Shown: positions 49,738 to 58,855 of the stretch, one piece after another
How positions within the stretch are numbered: position 1 is the first letter of the stretch
How the letters are laid out: every line of letters begins with the position of its first letter
From: an uncultured bacterium
GTDB lineage: Bacteria; Bacillota; Clostridia; Oscillospirales; Oscillospiraceae
Direction of reading: 5' to 3'
Assembly: GCA_947176765.1 (NCBI GenBank)
Contig: CAMWRX010000002.1
Location: 1 to 64,000, forward strand
DNA: 64,000 nucleotides
Position numbers and translations under genes: made by a program
Notes under the pieces: model-generated
Told to the model about the DNA's origin: nothing
The model's database searches: none
The model's input: the letters and a program-made list of their open reading frames with translations, nothing else

Positions 49738-50080
49738 ATTGAACTTACCTCCTCTGAACCTTATCGATACCAAAGTCACTTAAACCTGTTATTATGCCGG
49801 AATCTATACGTCTTCTCCCCCAAATAATCACAATGTATACAGACGAAGAATACCACACAAACGGCTGATTTTCAATACCTCAACAACATTTTTTAAGTCA
49901 ATGAAATCACTTTTTGGATGGAGCGCGCAAAAAAGTGCACAGTTTTGGAAAAGTGGGCCGAAAAGCATTGATACCCCTTGAAAAGAAAGGGTGTACATCA
50001 ATGACAAGCCGCTCGACATCGACTATCCGGTATGATATAATAATAAAAAGAGTAAATTATCGGCAAAAAGAGGTGCAGAT
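49738..50080. promoter_or_regulatory. 343-bp divergent gap between the surface protein and the HAD gene
   Basis: On the plus strand TCGACA (50013-50018), 17 bp, TATAAT (50036-50041) lies 39 bp before the HAD gene. A small stem ACCCCTT/AAAGGGTGT is near 49973-49994. I see no clear promoter for the surface protein, no gene and no riboswitch pattern in the rest. Confidence 0.55.
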
Positions 50081-50743
50081 ATGGTCAAGGCAGTCTTTAT
50101 CGACTACATGGGAACTACCGTGGAGGAGCGCAGCCCGGAGATGGCGGAAATCGTTCGGCGCATCTGCAAAAACAGCAGCGTCCACGATCCCAAACAGGTC
50201 CAGCGGTTCATTTTAAACATCCGCCGCGGCTATGAGGCGGACAGCTATTTGGAGGCGTATCTCACCGAAGACGAAATCGTGGACCGGCTGATTGCGGATA
50301 TGGTGGAGCAGATCGGCCTGACCGATGAACCCTCCGCGCTGTTTGATCTGATCCATGGTCATTGGGTCAACGCCCCTGTGTTTCCGGACGCCCGCGCCTT
50401 TTTCGAGCAATGTCCCGTCCCTATCTATATCATTACAAATAACGGACTTCCTTATATGGAGCAAGCCCTGGGCTGCAACGGGCTGAAGGCGGCGGGTGTG
50501 GTCAGCGCGGATACTGCACGGGCCTACAAACCCCACCGGGAGATTTTCGACGAAGCTCTGCGGCTCAGCGGCTGTATGCCGGACGAGGTTGTCCACATCG
50601 GTGACTCCTATGACACCGACGTGGTCGGGGCGCGCAGCGCAGGAATCAGGCCGGTGCTGCTCCTTCGGGGGCATGAGAGGCGATGCGACAACGTAGACAC
50701 CGCAAACGATCTGGCGCAGGCGCTGGAGCTGCTTTTCAAGTAA
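50081..50743 (+). CDS. HAD-family hydrolase
   Basis: 220 residues. The first motif reads VKAVFIDYMGTTVEE: the nucleophile is D8, but the usual second aspartate two residues on is methionine. Motif II is IYIITNN, motif III the lysine in RAYKPHREIFDEAL, and motif IV HIGDSYDTDVVGARSAGI. Enzymes lacking the second aspartate include haloacid dehalogenases and phosphonoacetaldehyde hydrolases, so this may not be an ordinary phosphatase. It has its own promoter and AGAGGTG ribosome site. It precedes an unrelated alpha/beta hydrolase by 143 bp. Confidence 0.85.
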   Translation: MVKAVFIDYMGTTVEERSPEMAEIVRRICKNSSVHDPKQVQRFILNIRRGYEADSYLEAYLTEDEIVDRLIADMVEQIGLTDEPSALFDLIHGHWVNAPVFPDARAFFEQCPVPIYIITNNGLPYMEQALGCNGLKAAGVVSADTARAYKPHREIFDEALRLSGCMPDEVVHIGDSYDTDVVGARSAGIRPVLLLRGHERRCDNVDTANDLAQALELLFK

Positions 50744-50886
50744 GCGCATCAAAAAAGGTCGAAAACGCCCCAGCACAGCCCCATCAAGGCGGCATCGCAG
50801 AGGAACGGCAGCGGCAGGATCAGGGTGAAGCCCCCCAACACTTTATTTATGAAGAACAGGAAGCGTCCAGGAAGGAGCGGATGCGC

Positions 50887-51888
50887 ATGAAGAAAAAGTA
50901 TTGGGCCGCTGCGGCGGGCGCGGCGGCGGGCGCGTGGTGTATCCACCGCAACAGGAAGTACCCCGTCTGTCCGGAGCTGCGATTTGCCAATAAACTGGCC
51001 GTCCCCGGCTGGACGCTAAACCTGAACACGGCACGGCTGGCAAACCGCTCCTTGGCCTGGATAGGCTTAAAGCAGCCCGCACCACCCCAGGGAATCGAGC
51101 GCCGGGGCACTCAGATCCCGTCTGAGGATGGAACGGCGATCCGCCTGACTATCTACCGGCCCGAAGCCCTTGACTGGGCTGCCCCCTGCCTGGTCTATTT
51201 CCATGGCGGCGGGTTTTGCCTGGGGGATGCGGGCTACATCCACCGCTATGCGGCCCAATATGCGGAAGGCGCCCGGTGCATGGTGGTGTTCGTCCACTAC
51301 CGCACGTCCGAGGCCGCCCCCTTCCCTACCCCGTTCCAGGACTGCTATGCCGCCCTCCGTTGGGTGTGGGATAACGCCCCAAGCCTGCGAGTAGACCGGG
51401 CGCGCCTCGCCGTGGGCGGGGACAGCGCCGGGGGCGCCCTGGCCGCCGCCTGCGCCCTGCGGGCCAGAGACGAAAATGGGCCGCGGCTGTGCTTCCAGCT
51501 GCTGGTCTACCCTGTGACCGACTGCCGGATGGAAACGGTCTCTATGAAAAAATACACGGACAGCCCGCTGTGGAACGCAGGGCTGAACCGAAAAATGTGG
51601 GAACTGTATCTCCGGGATGGGGACTGCGGGATACCGGAGTACGCCGCACCCATGCTGGCCCATGATTTTTCGGGCCTGCCGCCCACCTATGTGGAAGTGG
51701 AGGAGTTTGACTGCCTCCATGATGAGGGTGCCGCCTATGCACAGGCGCTTCAATCGGCGGGGGTGGATGTTCAGTTGGAAGATATACCCGGAACCTTCCA
51801 CGGATTCGATTTTTTCTCTAACAAGGAGGTCTCGAAGGCGATACTCCGAAAAAGGACGCAGGCACTCCAGCTAGTTTTCTGGCGCTGA
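50887..51888 (+). CDS. Alpha/beta hydrolase, hormone-sensitive-lipase family
   Basis: 333 residues. The HSL hallmark HGGGFCLGD begins at H106, the nucleophile elbow GDSAGG holds S180, and the late histidine is in PGTFHGFDF, with an acidic residue in VEEFDCLHDE. A hydrophobic start (AAAAGAAAGAWCIH) could be a signal anchor. Members are esterases for short acyl chains. The ATG at 50887 is preferred because AAGGAG lies nine bases ahead; an ATG two codons earlier is too close. A GC-rich hairpin follows about 80 bp after the stop. Confidence 0.87.
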   Translation: MKKKYWAAAAGAAAGAWCIHRNRKYPVCPELRFANKLAVPGWTLNLNTARLANRSLAWIGLKQPAPPQGIERRGTQIPSEDGTAIRLTIYRPEALDWAAPCLVYFHGGGFCLGDAGYIHRYAAQYAEGARCMVVFVHYRTSEAAPFPTPFQDCYAALRWVWDNAPSLRVDRARLAVGGDSAGGALAAACALRARDENGPRLCFQLLVYPVTDCRMETVSMKKYTDSPLWNAGLNRKMWELYLRDGDCGIPEYAAPMLAHDFSGLPPTYVEVEEFDCLHDEGAAYAQALQSAGVDVQLEDIPGTFHGFDFFSNKEVSKAILRKRTQALQLVFWR

Positions 51889-51968
51889 ACGGAGCAAAGC
51901 CGGATTCTGTCCTCGAAAACCGTTGTGCCACAATACTTCCGAAATGGTGATTTTGTAGTGGTAAACCA

Positions 51969-52005
51969 TAAACCGGCAGGCTTCGACATGGAGCCTGCCG
52001 GTTTA
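51969..52005. terminator. Hairpin between convergent hydrolase and patatin genes
   Basis: TAAACCGGCAGGC and GCCTGCCGGTTTA form a perfect 13-bp stem with an 11-base loop, with ACTTT after it. Confidence 0.75.
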
Positions 52006-52072
52006 ACTTTGAATGGGCGAGAGCATTGGGGACAGTTTTTTCCGGGCTGTCCAAAGCGCCCCTCTTTATATC

Positions 52073-52921
52073 TCACTCACTGAGGAAAGGAGCGATTTTC
52101 GCCCCGTCCCCGTAGCCTTTCTCATATAGCTTTCGCATATTGTCAGCGTCCCGTTTCAACGTGCTGACGCCGCAGGTGTCGTCAGGGGCAACGATCAGCA
52201 CCTTCCCCTGCGCCGCATAGCGGCGGGCGAGGGCCACGCTCTCATTATAACGCTGTGCCCGCCGCTCCAGCGCCGCCGCGGACAGTGGATACTGTTTTCG
52301 GATGCCTCTGGCCAATCGCTGGTCTTTATCAGGTTTTCTCACGGTATCCACCGGCAGGGTCAGGAGAAGCACCACCTTGTCACAGCCCATCTCAAACGCC
52401 TTTTCAATGGGAATCGGGTCTCCCAACGCCCCGTCGTAGTATGGGACTCCCCCCACTTCGTTGGGGCGGCACACATATGGGATCGCGCTGGAGGCTTTCA
52501 TGATACTGTAGTCGTCCTGGGAAATGTCGCGTTTATCAAAATAGTGGGCCTTCCCTGTCTCCGCCTCGGTGGCCACCACCACAAACTCCATAGGGTTCCG
52601 GGCAAGGGTGACATAGTCCACGGGGTATTCCCCGTAGGAATTGCTCAGTGTGCCATAGACGTAGTCCAAATCAACAAAACTTCTCTTGGCGATATAATTC
52701 CCGATCCCTGCGTATTCCTTGCGCAGTCCATACTCTGTGTAGAACCTCAAATTGCGCCGGGCCTGTTTGGCTGCGTAAGAGGTCAAATTTGCGCTCCCGG
52801 CGGAAACCCCGATCCCCAGGTCGAAACAAATGCCATGATCCAGGCAATAATCCAACACTCCCGCGGCGTAGACGCCCCGGTATCCGCCGCCTACATCAAC
52901 AACGCCGATTTTTGAACCCAT
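52073..52921 (-). CDS. Patatin-like phospholipase
   Basis: 282 residues. The serine-aspartate dyad is clear: oxyanion loop GGGYRG (11-16), nucleophile S40 in GVSAGS, and D163 in the DGA motif. This matches the bacterial patatin subgroup that includes YjjU (C-terminal DUF6363-like tail RPDK...YEKGYGDG). It should hydrolyse acyl chains from membrane lipids in the cytoplasm. It starts 12 bp after the EFR1-type ferredoxin gene, so both are likely transcribed together from the Rrf2-controlled promoter. Confidence 0.88.
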   Translation of the reverse strand: MGSKIGVVDVGGGYRGVYAAGVLDYCLDHGICFDLGIGVSAGSANLTSYAAKQARRNLRFYTEYGLRKEYAGIGNYIAKRSFVDLDYVYGTLSNSYGEYPVDYVTLARNPMEFVVVATEAETGKAHYFDKRDISQDDYSIMKASSAIPYVCRPNEVGGVPYYDGALGDPIPIEKAFEMGCDKVVLLLTLPVDTVRKPDKDQRLARGIRKQYPLSAAALERRAQRYNESVALARRYAAQGKVLIVAPDDTCGVSTLKRDADNMRKLYEKGYGDGAKIAPFLSE

Positions 52922-52933
52922 TTTGTATCACCC

Positions 52934-53692
52934 TCATAAGTATAGCTCATTGCCCTTTCTCACGGAACACACCTTTTTCATCGCCAACGACGCAGCGGCA
53001 ACCATCGCGCCGTTTACCTTCCTGGCCGACTGGGGACACCGCGTGACGCACCGCATACAGGAGATGCACAGCTTGGAGTCGGCAGTCTTTATATTATCCA
53101 TGCGGATGGCCTGGGCGGGACAGCTTTTCGCACATAGACCGCACCCGGTGCAGTTTTTACCCGCCTTGGGGACCATTCCCACCCCGCCCGATTTCTTATA
53201 GGGGCGGTTGCCTGGAAGCGTCCCCACGGGTGAGCAGGCTCCCTCACTGATTTTTTCCAAAATTCTCGACCCGTAACCCTTCAGCTCTTCCTGATCCTGC
53301 TGGTCAGGCCGTCCAGCGGCATACTGGTGCATGATGGAGTGCTCCGCCACTGCGGTGACGGCGGCAATGACTTGGAAACCGCTCTGCCTTGCCAGATCCT
53401 CCAGCTCCACCAGCGTGTCCTCATAAGCCCGGTTGCCGTATACGCACATGACTACGCATCGTGCCTGGTTTCCGTGAATCTTGGCAATCCTTTGGGCCGC
53501 CAGAGCCGGAACACGTCCGCCAAAAGAGGGTACGGCAATCACAGCAAGGTCATTGTCATCTAAATCGGTGCTTTGAAGCGCCGCATCAGTCAGGTCAATC
53601 ATTCGAATGGTATCTCCCAATTCTTTTGAGAGCAGATCCGCCGCCCGCTTAGTCCCTCCGGTTGGGCTGAATACAAGCTGGACAATATTCAT
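52934..53692 (-). CDS. EFR1-type flavodoxin-ferredoxin fusion protein
   Basis: 252 residues. Residues 1-160 are a flavodoxin-like domain (MNIVQLVFSPTGGTKRAADL, VIAVPSFGGRVP, CVVMCVYGNRAYEDTLVEL). Residues 178-222 hold two 4Fe-4S motifs, C181/C184/C187 with C191 and C209/C212/C215 with C219. This is the EFR1 arrangement. Such proteins carry electrons in anaerobes; partners unknown. The promoter is a consensus site flanked by an inverted repeat shared with the divergent Rrf2 gene, which probably represses it. Confidence 0.9.
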   Translation of the reverse strand: MNIVQLVFSPTGGTKRAADLLSKELGDTIRMIDLTDAALQSTDLDDNDLAVIAVPSFGGRVPALAAQRIAKIHGNQARCVVMCVYGNRAYEDTLVELEDLARQSGFQVIAAVTAVAEHSIMHQYAAGRPDQQDQEELKGYGSRILEKISEGACSPVGTLPGNRPYKKSGGVGMVPKAGKNCTGCGLCAKSCPAQAIRMDNIKTADSKLCISCMRCVTRCPQSARKVNGAMVAAASLAMKKVCSVRKGNELYL

Positions 53693-53719
53693 GGCTGGTT
53701 CCCCCTGTAATATTTAAGC

Positions 53720-53759
53720 TTACACCTCTGATTATAGCGCGCAAAAGGTGTAATGTCAA
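53720..53759 (-). promoter_or_regulatory. EFR1 promoter with Rrf2-type inverted repeat
   Basis: On the minus strand TTGACA (53759-53754), 17 bp, TATAAT (53736-53731). TTACACCT (53720-53727) and AGGTGTAA (53746-53753) form a perfect 8-bp inverted repeat that brackets the -10 box. Confidence 0.8.
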
Positions 53760-53761
53760 CA

Positions 53762-53790
53762 TTTACAGCAAGTTTCATTTGTGCTATAAT
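53762..53790 (+). promoter_or_regulatory. Promoter of the Rrf2 gene
   Basis: TTTACA (53762-53767), 17 bp, TATAAT (53785-53790) with TGC just ahead of the -10; 25 bp before the start. It sits back to back with the EFR1 promoter. Confidence 0.75.
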
Positions 53791-53815
53791 GATTACGATT
53801 GAGAGGAGGGATACC

Positions 53816-54259
53816 ATGCATATCAGCGCAAAATGCTCTGTCGCCGTGCATTGCCTGATTTTTATTGCTGAATACGGTGAGAGCAACAAGGTGACCAGTG
53901 AGCTTCTCTCCCGTTCCACCGGAATAAACCCGGTCACGATCCGTAATGTCCTCAGCGCATTGAAAAAAGATGGGATCATTTCCATCAAGCCGGGGACAGG
54001 CGGGGCGGCGCTGGCCTGCCCTCTAGAAGGCGTCAGCTTATACCGTATTTGCCAGGCAATCGAACCGGCCTTCCTCTCAAAACTGTTTGGCGTACATCCC
54101 GCGCCGTCTCACCTCTGCCCCATTGGGCAAAACATCCATCAGGTGCTGGATGTCTCTTATCAAAAAGTAACGGACGAGTTTTCCAACAGCCTGCGGAGCA
54201 TAACATTAGCAGACATGATCGCCGAGTACCACAGCGCCGCATGGAGGCAATCGGTCTGA
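53816..54259 (+). CDS. Rrf2-family transcriptional regulator
   Basis: 147 residues, winged helix: MHISAKCSVAVHCLIFIAEY, SELLSRSTGINPVTIRNVLSALKKDGII, PGTGGAALACPLEGVSLYRICQAIE. The Rrf2 order is complete. The cysteines expected for an iron-sulfur cluster in IscR or NsrR (three close cysteines) are not present; only isolated C (position 7, 58 region and 101 region) are seen, so it probably senses a small molecule or thiol state. GAGAGGAGGG precedes the ATG. Divergent to the EFR1-type ferredoxin. Confidence 0.9.
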   Translation: MHISAKCSVAVHCLIFIAEYGESNKVTSELLSRSTGINPVTIRNVLSALKKDGIISIKPGTGGAALACPLEGVSLYRICQAIEPAFLSKLFGVHPAPSHLCPIGQNIHQVLDVSYQKVTDEFSNSLRSITLADMIAEYHSAAWRQSV

Positions 54260-54454
54260 TTTGGCCAAATGCGCGAGACTCAGTCTCCCATCTGGTGTGA
54301 TGATTATCCTGTGTCATGCTGGGAAAAGGGTGGATCGCATCACCATTTTTCTAAAAAATGGCTTTGACGCGCTGGACACTTGGCGCCTGAGAACCGTTGC
54401 CCTGCATCGCTTTCCAGAAATAGTGATTTCATAAAGGAATCGGAGGAACGCAAT

Positions 54455-56935
54455 ATGCCGAAACAGATCCAGGTACGCGGCGCACGGGTGCATAACCTAA
54501 AAAACATCGACGTGGACGTGCCGCTGAATCAAATCGTGGCGATTGCCGGGATGTCTGGCTCGGGGAAGTCGTCGTTGGCCCTGGGCGTACTGTACGCCGA
54601 GGGTTCCCGTCGCTATTTAGAGGCCCTGTCCACCTATACCCGGCGGCGGATGACCCAGGCCGCCCGGGCCCAGGTGGATGAGGTGCTCTATGTCCCCGCC
54701 GCCCTGGCCCTGCACCAGCGGCCCAGCGTCCCCGGCGTCCGCTCCACCTTCGGCACCGGCACCGAGCTGCTCAACAGCCTGCGGCTGATGTTTTCCCGAT
54801 TGGCCAGCCACCGCTGCCCCAACGGACACTATCTGCCTCCCACTCTGGCCGTTGCTGCCGAGCAGCCGATTTTTTGTCCGGAGTGCGGCGCGCAGGTCCA
54901 GGCTCCTGGGGCAGAAGAGCTGGCCTTCAACAGCCAGGGAGCCTGCCCCACCTGTGACGGCACGGGGGTCGTGCGCACGGTGGACGAGTCCACCCTGGTG
55001 CCGGATGAGTCGCTGTCCATCGACCAGGGGGCGGTGGCCCCGTGGCAGACCCTGATGTGGTCGCTGATGAAGGACATCGCCCGGGAGATGGGGGTGCGGA
55101 CCGACGTGCCGTTCCGCCAGCTGACGGCGGAGGAACGGGACATCGTGTTCCACGGCCCCGCCGTGAAAAAGAATATCATCTATCAAAATAAGACCAGCGG
55201 CGCGGCGGGAGATATGGACTTCACCTACTTCAACGCCACATATACCGTGGAGAACGCTTTGTCCAAGGTAAAGGACGAAAAGGGCATGAAGCGGGTGGAA
55301 AAATTCCTCAAGCAGGGCGTATGCCCGGACTGCGGCGGCACCCGGCTGTCGGCGGCGGCGCGGGCGCCCAAGCTGCGGGGCATCTCCCTGGACGAAGCCT
55401 GCAAGATGTCCCTTTCAGAGTTGGTGGAGTGGGTGGCGGCCGTACCCGCCTCCCTTCCCCCGGAGATGCGGCCCATGGCGGAGAGCATCTGCCAGTCCTT
55501 CCAGGCCACGGCCAAGCGGCTCCTGGATCTTGGCCTGGGCTACCTGGCCCTGGACCGGGCGGCGTCCACCCTGTCCACCGGGGAACGCCAGCGGATGCAG
55601 CTGGCCCGGGCGGTGCGCAACCGCACCACCGGGGTGCTCTACGTGTTGGACGAGCCTTCCATCGGTCTGCACCCCTCCAATATCGTGGGGCTGACCGGGG
55701 TCATGCACGATCTGGTGGCGGATGGCAACTCGGTCATCCTGGTGGATCACGACACGCAAATCCTTTCCCAGGCGGACTGGCTGATCGAAATGGGCCCCGA
55801 AGCCGGGGCAAAGGGCGGTCAAGTCGTGGCCCAGGGGACGATCCCGGAGATTGCCCAGAACAAGGCGTCTCAGATCGGCCCGTTCCTGGCCGGGGCGGCG
55901 GATGTTTATGTCCGGGATCGGGCCAAGTCCGGCGAGTTGTTTGATATGGGAACCATCCACCTCTCCACGGCGGCGATCCACACGGTGAAGCCCCTGACGG
56001 TGGACATCCCAAAAGGGCGGCTGACGGTGGTGACCGGCGTGTCCGGCTCCGGCAAAACCACACTGATCCTGGAGAGCCTGGTTCCCGGATTGACGGCGGC
56101 GATAGACGGACAAACGCTGCCGGAGCATATTCTGAGTCTGGAAGCCGGGGGCGTCCGGCAGGTGAAGCTGATCGATGCCACACCCATCGGCACCAATGTC
56201 CGCTCCACGGTGGCCACCTATGCCAACGTCCACGATGAATTGCGAAAGATCTTTGCCCGGACCCCAGACGCAAAAGAACTGGGGTTCAAGGCCGGGGACT
56301 TTTCCTACAATACCGGGAGGCTGCGCTGTCCGGTGTGTGACGGCACGGGGGCCATCAACCTGGACATACAGTTTCTGCCCGACGTGACCATCCCCTGCCC
56401 GGAGTGCCGGGGATCGCGGTACGGGAAGGACGCAAGCCGCATTCGGTATCAATGCAGACAGGGCGCTTACTTCTCTCTGCCCGAATTGATGGACATGGAT
56501 GTGAGCACAGCGCTGTCCGCCTGCGGGGATCTGAAGGTAGTCAGCCAACGGCTGAAGGTCTTGCAGGATCTGGGTCTGGGCTACCTGACCCTGGGCGAGG
56601 AGACCCCCAGCCTGTCCGGCGGCGAGGCCCAGCGGCTGAAGCTGGCCAGCGAGATGGGCAAACCCCAGTCGGATTCGGTATTCGTGTTCGACGAGCCCAC
56701 CATCGGCCTGCACCCCCTGGATGTGCGCACCCTGCTGGGTGTGTTCCAGACGCTGATTGAGCACGGGGCCACAGTGATCGTGATCGAGCATGATCTGGAC
56801 GTGATCCGCAGCGCCGACTATATCATCGACATGGGCCCCGGCGGCGGCGAGGCAGGCGGGCGCGTGGTCGCGGCGGGAACGCCGGAGGAGGTCGCGGAAA
56901 ACTTGAACAGCTTGACCGGCCAATACTTGAAATAG
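54455..56935 (+). CDS. UvrA paralogue (excinuclease-type ABC ATPase)
   Basis: 826 residues, shorter than the roughly 940 of UvrA. Two ATPase domains are visible: Walker A at 32-40 (GMSGSGKSS) and near 528 (GVSGSGKTT), signature motifs LSTGERQR and LSGGEAQRL, and Walker B VLYVLDEPSIGLHP and VFVFDEPTIGLHP. Zinc-binding pairs CPTCDGTG and CPVCDGTG/CPECRG are kept. It resembles the UvrA2/class II group, which often lack the UvrB-binding region and are linked to drug resistance or DNA-adduct tolerance. The ATG at 54455 follows CGGAGGAA. It stands alone between the Rrf2 and aldolase genes. Confidence 0.9.
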   Translation: MPKQIQVRGARVHNLKNIDVDVPLNQIVAIAGMSGSGKSSLALGVLYAEGSRRYLEALSTYTRRRMTQAARAQVDEVLYVPAALALHQRPSVPGVRSTFGTGTELLNSLRLMFSRLASHRCPNGHYLPPTLAVAAEQPIFCPECGAQVQAPGAEELAFNSQGACPTCDGTGVVRTVDESTLVPDESLSIDQGAVAPWQTLMWSLMKDIAREMGVRTDVPFRQLTAEERDIVFHGPAVKKNIIYQNKTSGAAGDMDFTYFNATYTVENALSKVKDEKGMKRVEKFLKQGVCPDCGGTRLSAAARAPKLRGISLDEACKMSLSELVEWVAAVPASLPPEMRPMAESICQSFQATAKRLLDLGLGYLALDRAASTLSTGERQRMQLARAVRNRTTGVLYVLDEPSIGLHPSNIVGLTGVMHDLVADGNSVILVDHDTQILSQADWLIEMGPEAGAKGGQVVAQGTIPEIAQNKASQIGPFLAGAADVYVRDRAKSGELFDMGTIHLSTAAIHTVKPLTVDIPKGRLTVVTGVSGSGKTTLILESLVPGLTAAIDGQTLPEHILSLEAGGVRQVKLIDATPIGTNVRSTVATYANVHDELRKIFARTPDAKELGFKAGDFSYNTGRLRCPVCDGTGAINLDIQFLPDVTIPCPECRGSRYGKDASRIRYQCRQGAYFSLPELMDMDVSTALSACGDLKVVSQRLKVLQDLGLGYLTLGEETPSLSGGEAQRLKLASEMGKPQSDSVFVFDEPTIGLHPLDVRTLLGVFQTLIEHGATVIVIEHDLDVIRSADYIIDMGPGGGEAGGRVVAAGTPEEVAENLNSLTGQYLK

Positions 56936-57020
56936 ATCGCAGCCTTGCTTTGATTGGGTTTTGCAAATCCTATATAGGTGACATTGATAAAGAAATCTAA
57001 ACAGGAAGATTGGTGAGTTG

Positions 57021-57680
57021 ATGGAACGCTATGAGCAAATCCGCGAAGAAATCTGCCAGGTCTGCCGCCTGCTCTACGACCGGGGCTATGTAGTGAGCAA
57101 CGATGGGAATGTGTCTGTCCGGGCAGCCCCGGACAGGATCCTCATTACCCCCTCCGGGGTGGGCAAGGGCCGGATGACCCCGGAGATGCTGGTTTTGTGT
57201 GATCTTCAGGGCAATATCCTGGACGGGGAGCGCTACCCCTCCTCTGAAAGTAAGATGCACCTGATGGTCTACCGGGAGCGGGATGATGTTATGAGCGTGG
57301 TCCACGCGCATCCGCCCATCTCCACAGCTTTTGCCATCTGCCGCCGTCCCCTGAAAGAGCGGTATTTGTCCGAGACGGTGTCAGGGTTAGGGGAGATTCC
57401 CGTCACTGAGTTCGCCATGCCCTCCACCAACGAGGTGCCGGAAAGTGTGCGGCCCTTTGTCCACAGCCATAACGCTGTGCTGTTGGCCAATCATGGCGCG
57501 CTTACCTGGGGGCCCACCCTCCTGGCCGCCTTTGACCGGCTGGAGACAGTGGAGCAGACCGCCAAAGTATACTACTATGTCTCCCAGCTGGGGGGCGGTG
57601 TGGAGATCACCCGGGAGCAGGCGGACACTCTGCGTTCCATGACCGGCTTCTACCAGAAGCTGGCCGACAAGCGGAGTTGA
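57021..57680 (+). CDS. Class II aldolase (fuculose-phosphate aldolase-like)
   Basis: 219 residues. The zinc-dependent class II aldolase family is shown by VVSNDGNVSVR, ILITPSGVGKG, SSESKMHLMVY (acidic residue), VVHAHPPISTAF with two histidine ligands, and LLANHGALTWGP with another. It would split a ketose-1-phosphate into dihydroxyacetone phosphate and an aldehyde. It is 64 bp before mtnA; an aldolase next to MtnA is the arrangement of the DHAP shunt that recycles 5-deoxyribose and methylthioribose by-products of SAM enzymes. Start ATG at 57021; the TTG before it is unlikely. Confidence 0.88.
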   Translation: MERYEQIREEICQVCRLLYDRGYVVSNDGNVSVRAAPDRILITPSGVGKGRMTPEMLVLCDLQGNILDGERYPSSESKMHLMVYRERDDVMSVVHAHPPISTAFAICRRPLKERYLSETVSGLGEIPVTEFAMPSTNEVPESVRPFVHSHNAVLLANHGALTWGPTLLAAFDRLETVEQTAKVYYYVSQLGGGVEITREQADTLRSMTGFYQKLADKRS

Positions 57681-57744
57681 CCGTGGCCGACGGGGCTGTC
57701 TCAGTGATTGATCCGCCAAATTTGATAGCCAAGGAGTGGTTTTT

Positions 57745-58815
57745 ATGCTCGACCAGCTTCAGCAAGTGACCCATATCGACAACGTACGCCTGGGAGACGA
57801 CGGGAAAAGCGTGGTCATTATTGACCAGACCCAGCTGCCCAACCGGACGGTATACCTGACCCTGCGCACGCCGGAAGAGATGTACGACGCCATCAAACTC
57901 CTCCAGGTTCGCGGCGCGCCGGCCATCGGCATCTGCGCCGGCTACAGCATCTACGCCCTGGCCTGCCAGTGGGATCTCACCAACACCGCCGCCTTTGCCG
58001 CCAGGTTCCATGAACAGAAAGAGTACCTCAACTCCTCCCGCCCCACCGCGGTGAACCTAAGCTGGGCGCTGGAGCGGATGGAGGGCGTGGTGAAGGCCAA
58101 CGCCAATCGAACCGTGCCCGAACTGCTGGAGCTGCTGGGCAGGGAGTGCCGGGCCATCCATGAGGAGGACATTGCCATGTGCCGGGCCATCTCGGAGTAC
58201 GGCCTGACCCTCATCAAAGACGGCGACGGGGTGCTCACCCACTGCAATGCCGGCCCCCTGGCCACCTCCCGGTATGGCACCGCCCTGGGCCCCCTGTTTC
58301 TGGGCAGGGAACGGGGCATGGCGTTCAAGGTGTTCTCCGACGAGACCCGTCCCCTGCTCCAGGGCGCGCGGCTTACCTCCTATGAGCTGCAAAAGGCGGG
58401 CATCGACGTGACGCTGATCTGCGACAATATGGCGTCCATCGTCATGAAGAACGGCTGGGTGCAGGCCTGCTTCGTGGGCTGCGACCGGGTAGCCGCCAAC
58501 GGCGACGCCGCCAACAAGATCGGTACCAGCGGCGTAGCCATCCTGGCCAAGCACTACGGCATCCCCTTCTACGTGCTGGGCCCCACCTCCACCATTGATC
58601 TGAACTGCCCCGATGGGGATCACATCCCCATTGAGCTGCGGGATCCGGACGAGATCAGGGAGAAATGGTATGCAGAGCCCATGGCCCTGCCCGAGGTGAA
58701 GTGCTATAACCCCGCCTTCGATGTCACCGACCACAGCCTGATTACCGGCATTGTCACTGAGAAGGGCATTTGCCGCGCCCCCTATACCAAGAGCCTGGCC
58801 GCCCTTTTCAAATGA
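57745..58815 (+). CDS. mtnA: Methylthioribose-1-phosphate isomerase
   Basis: Converts an aldose-1-phosphate (methylthioribose-1-P or 5-deoxyribose-1-P) to the ketose. In 356 residues the catalytic C167 lies in [11 protein letters not shown] and D247 in [11 protein letters not shown], the pair known from B. subtilis Mtn[14 protein letters not shown] and [21 protein letters not shown] complete the family. ATG at 57745 follows AAGGAG by nine bases. Together with the upstream aldolase it fits the DHAP shunt rather than full methionine salvage, since mtnB, mtnW or mtnD homologues are not here. The matching kinase or phosphorylase must be elsewhere. Confidence 0.93.
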   Translation: MLDQLQQVTHIDNVRLGDDGKSVVIIDQTQLPNRTVYLTLRTPEEMYDAIKLLQVRGAPAIGICAGYSIYALACQWDLTNTAAFAARFHEQKEYLNSSRPTAVNLSWALERMEGVVKANANRTVPELLELLGRECRAIHEEDIAMCRAISEYGLTLIKDGDGVLTHCNAGPLATSRYGTALGPLFLGRERGMAFKVFSDETRPLLQGARLTSYELQKAGIDVTLICDNMASIVMKNGWVQACFVGCDRVAANGDAANKIGTSGVAILAKHYGIPFYVLGPTSTIDLNCPDGDHIPIELRDPDEIREKWYAEPMALPEVKCYNPAFDVTDHSLITGIVTEKGICRAPYTKSLAALFK

Positions 58816-58855
58816 AATATCAAGGAAAATCAGCACGTTCAAGGAGACGGAACCA

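Noticed and set aside
49738-50080. Possible cyclic di-GMP riboswitch before the surface protein
   Set aside because: I could not find the conserved riboswitch core bases or a paired P1 stem; only small AT-rich hairpins are present.
50749-50946. Minus-strand frame with a hydrophobic tail between the HAD and hydrolase genes
   Set aside because: It overlaps the ribosome site and start of the plus-strand hydrolase, has no ribosome site of its own and matches no family.
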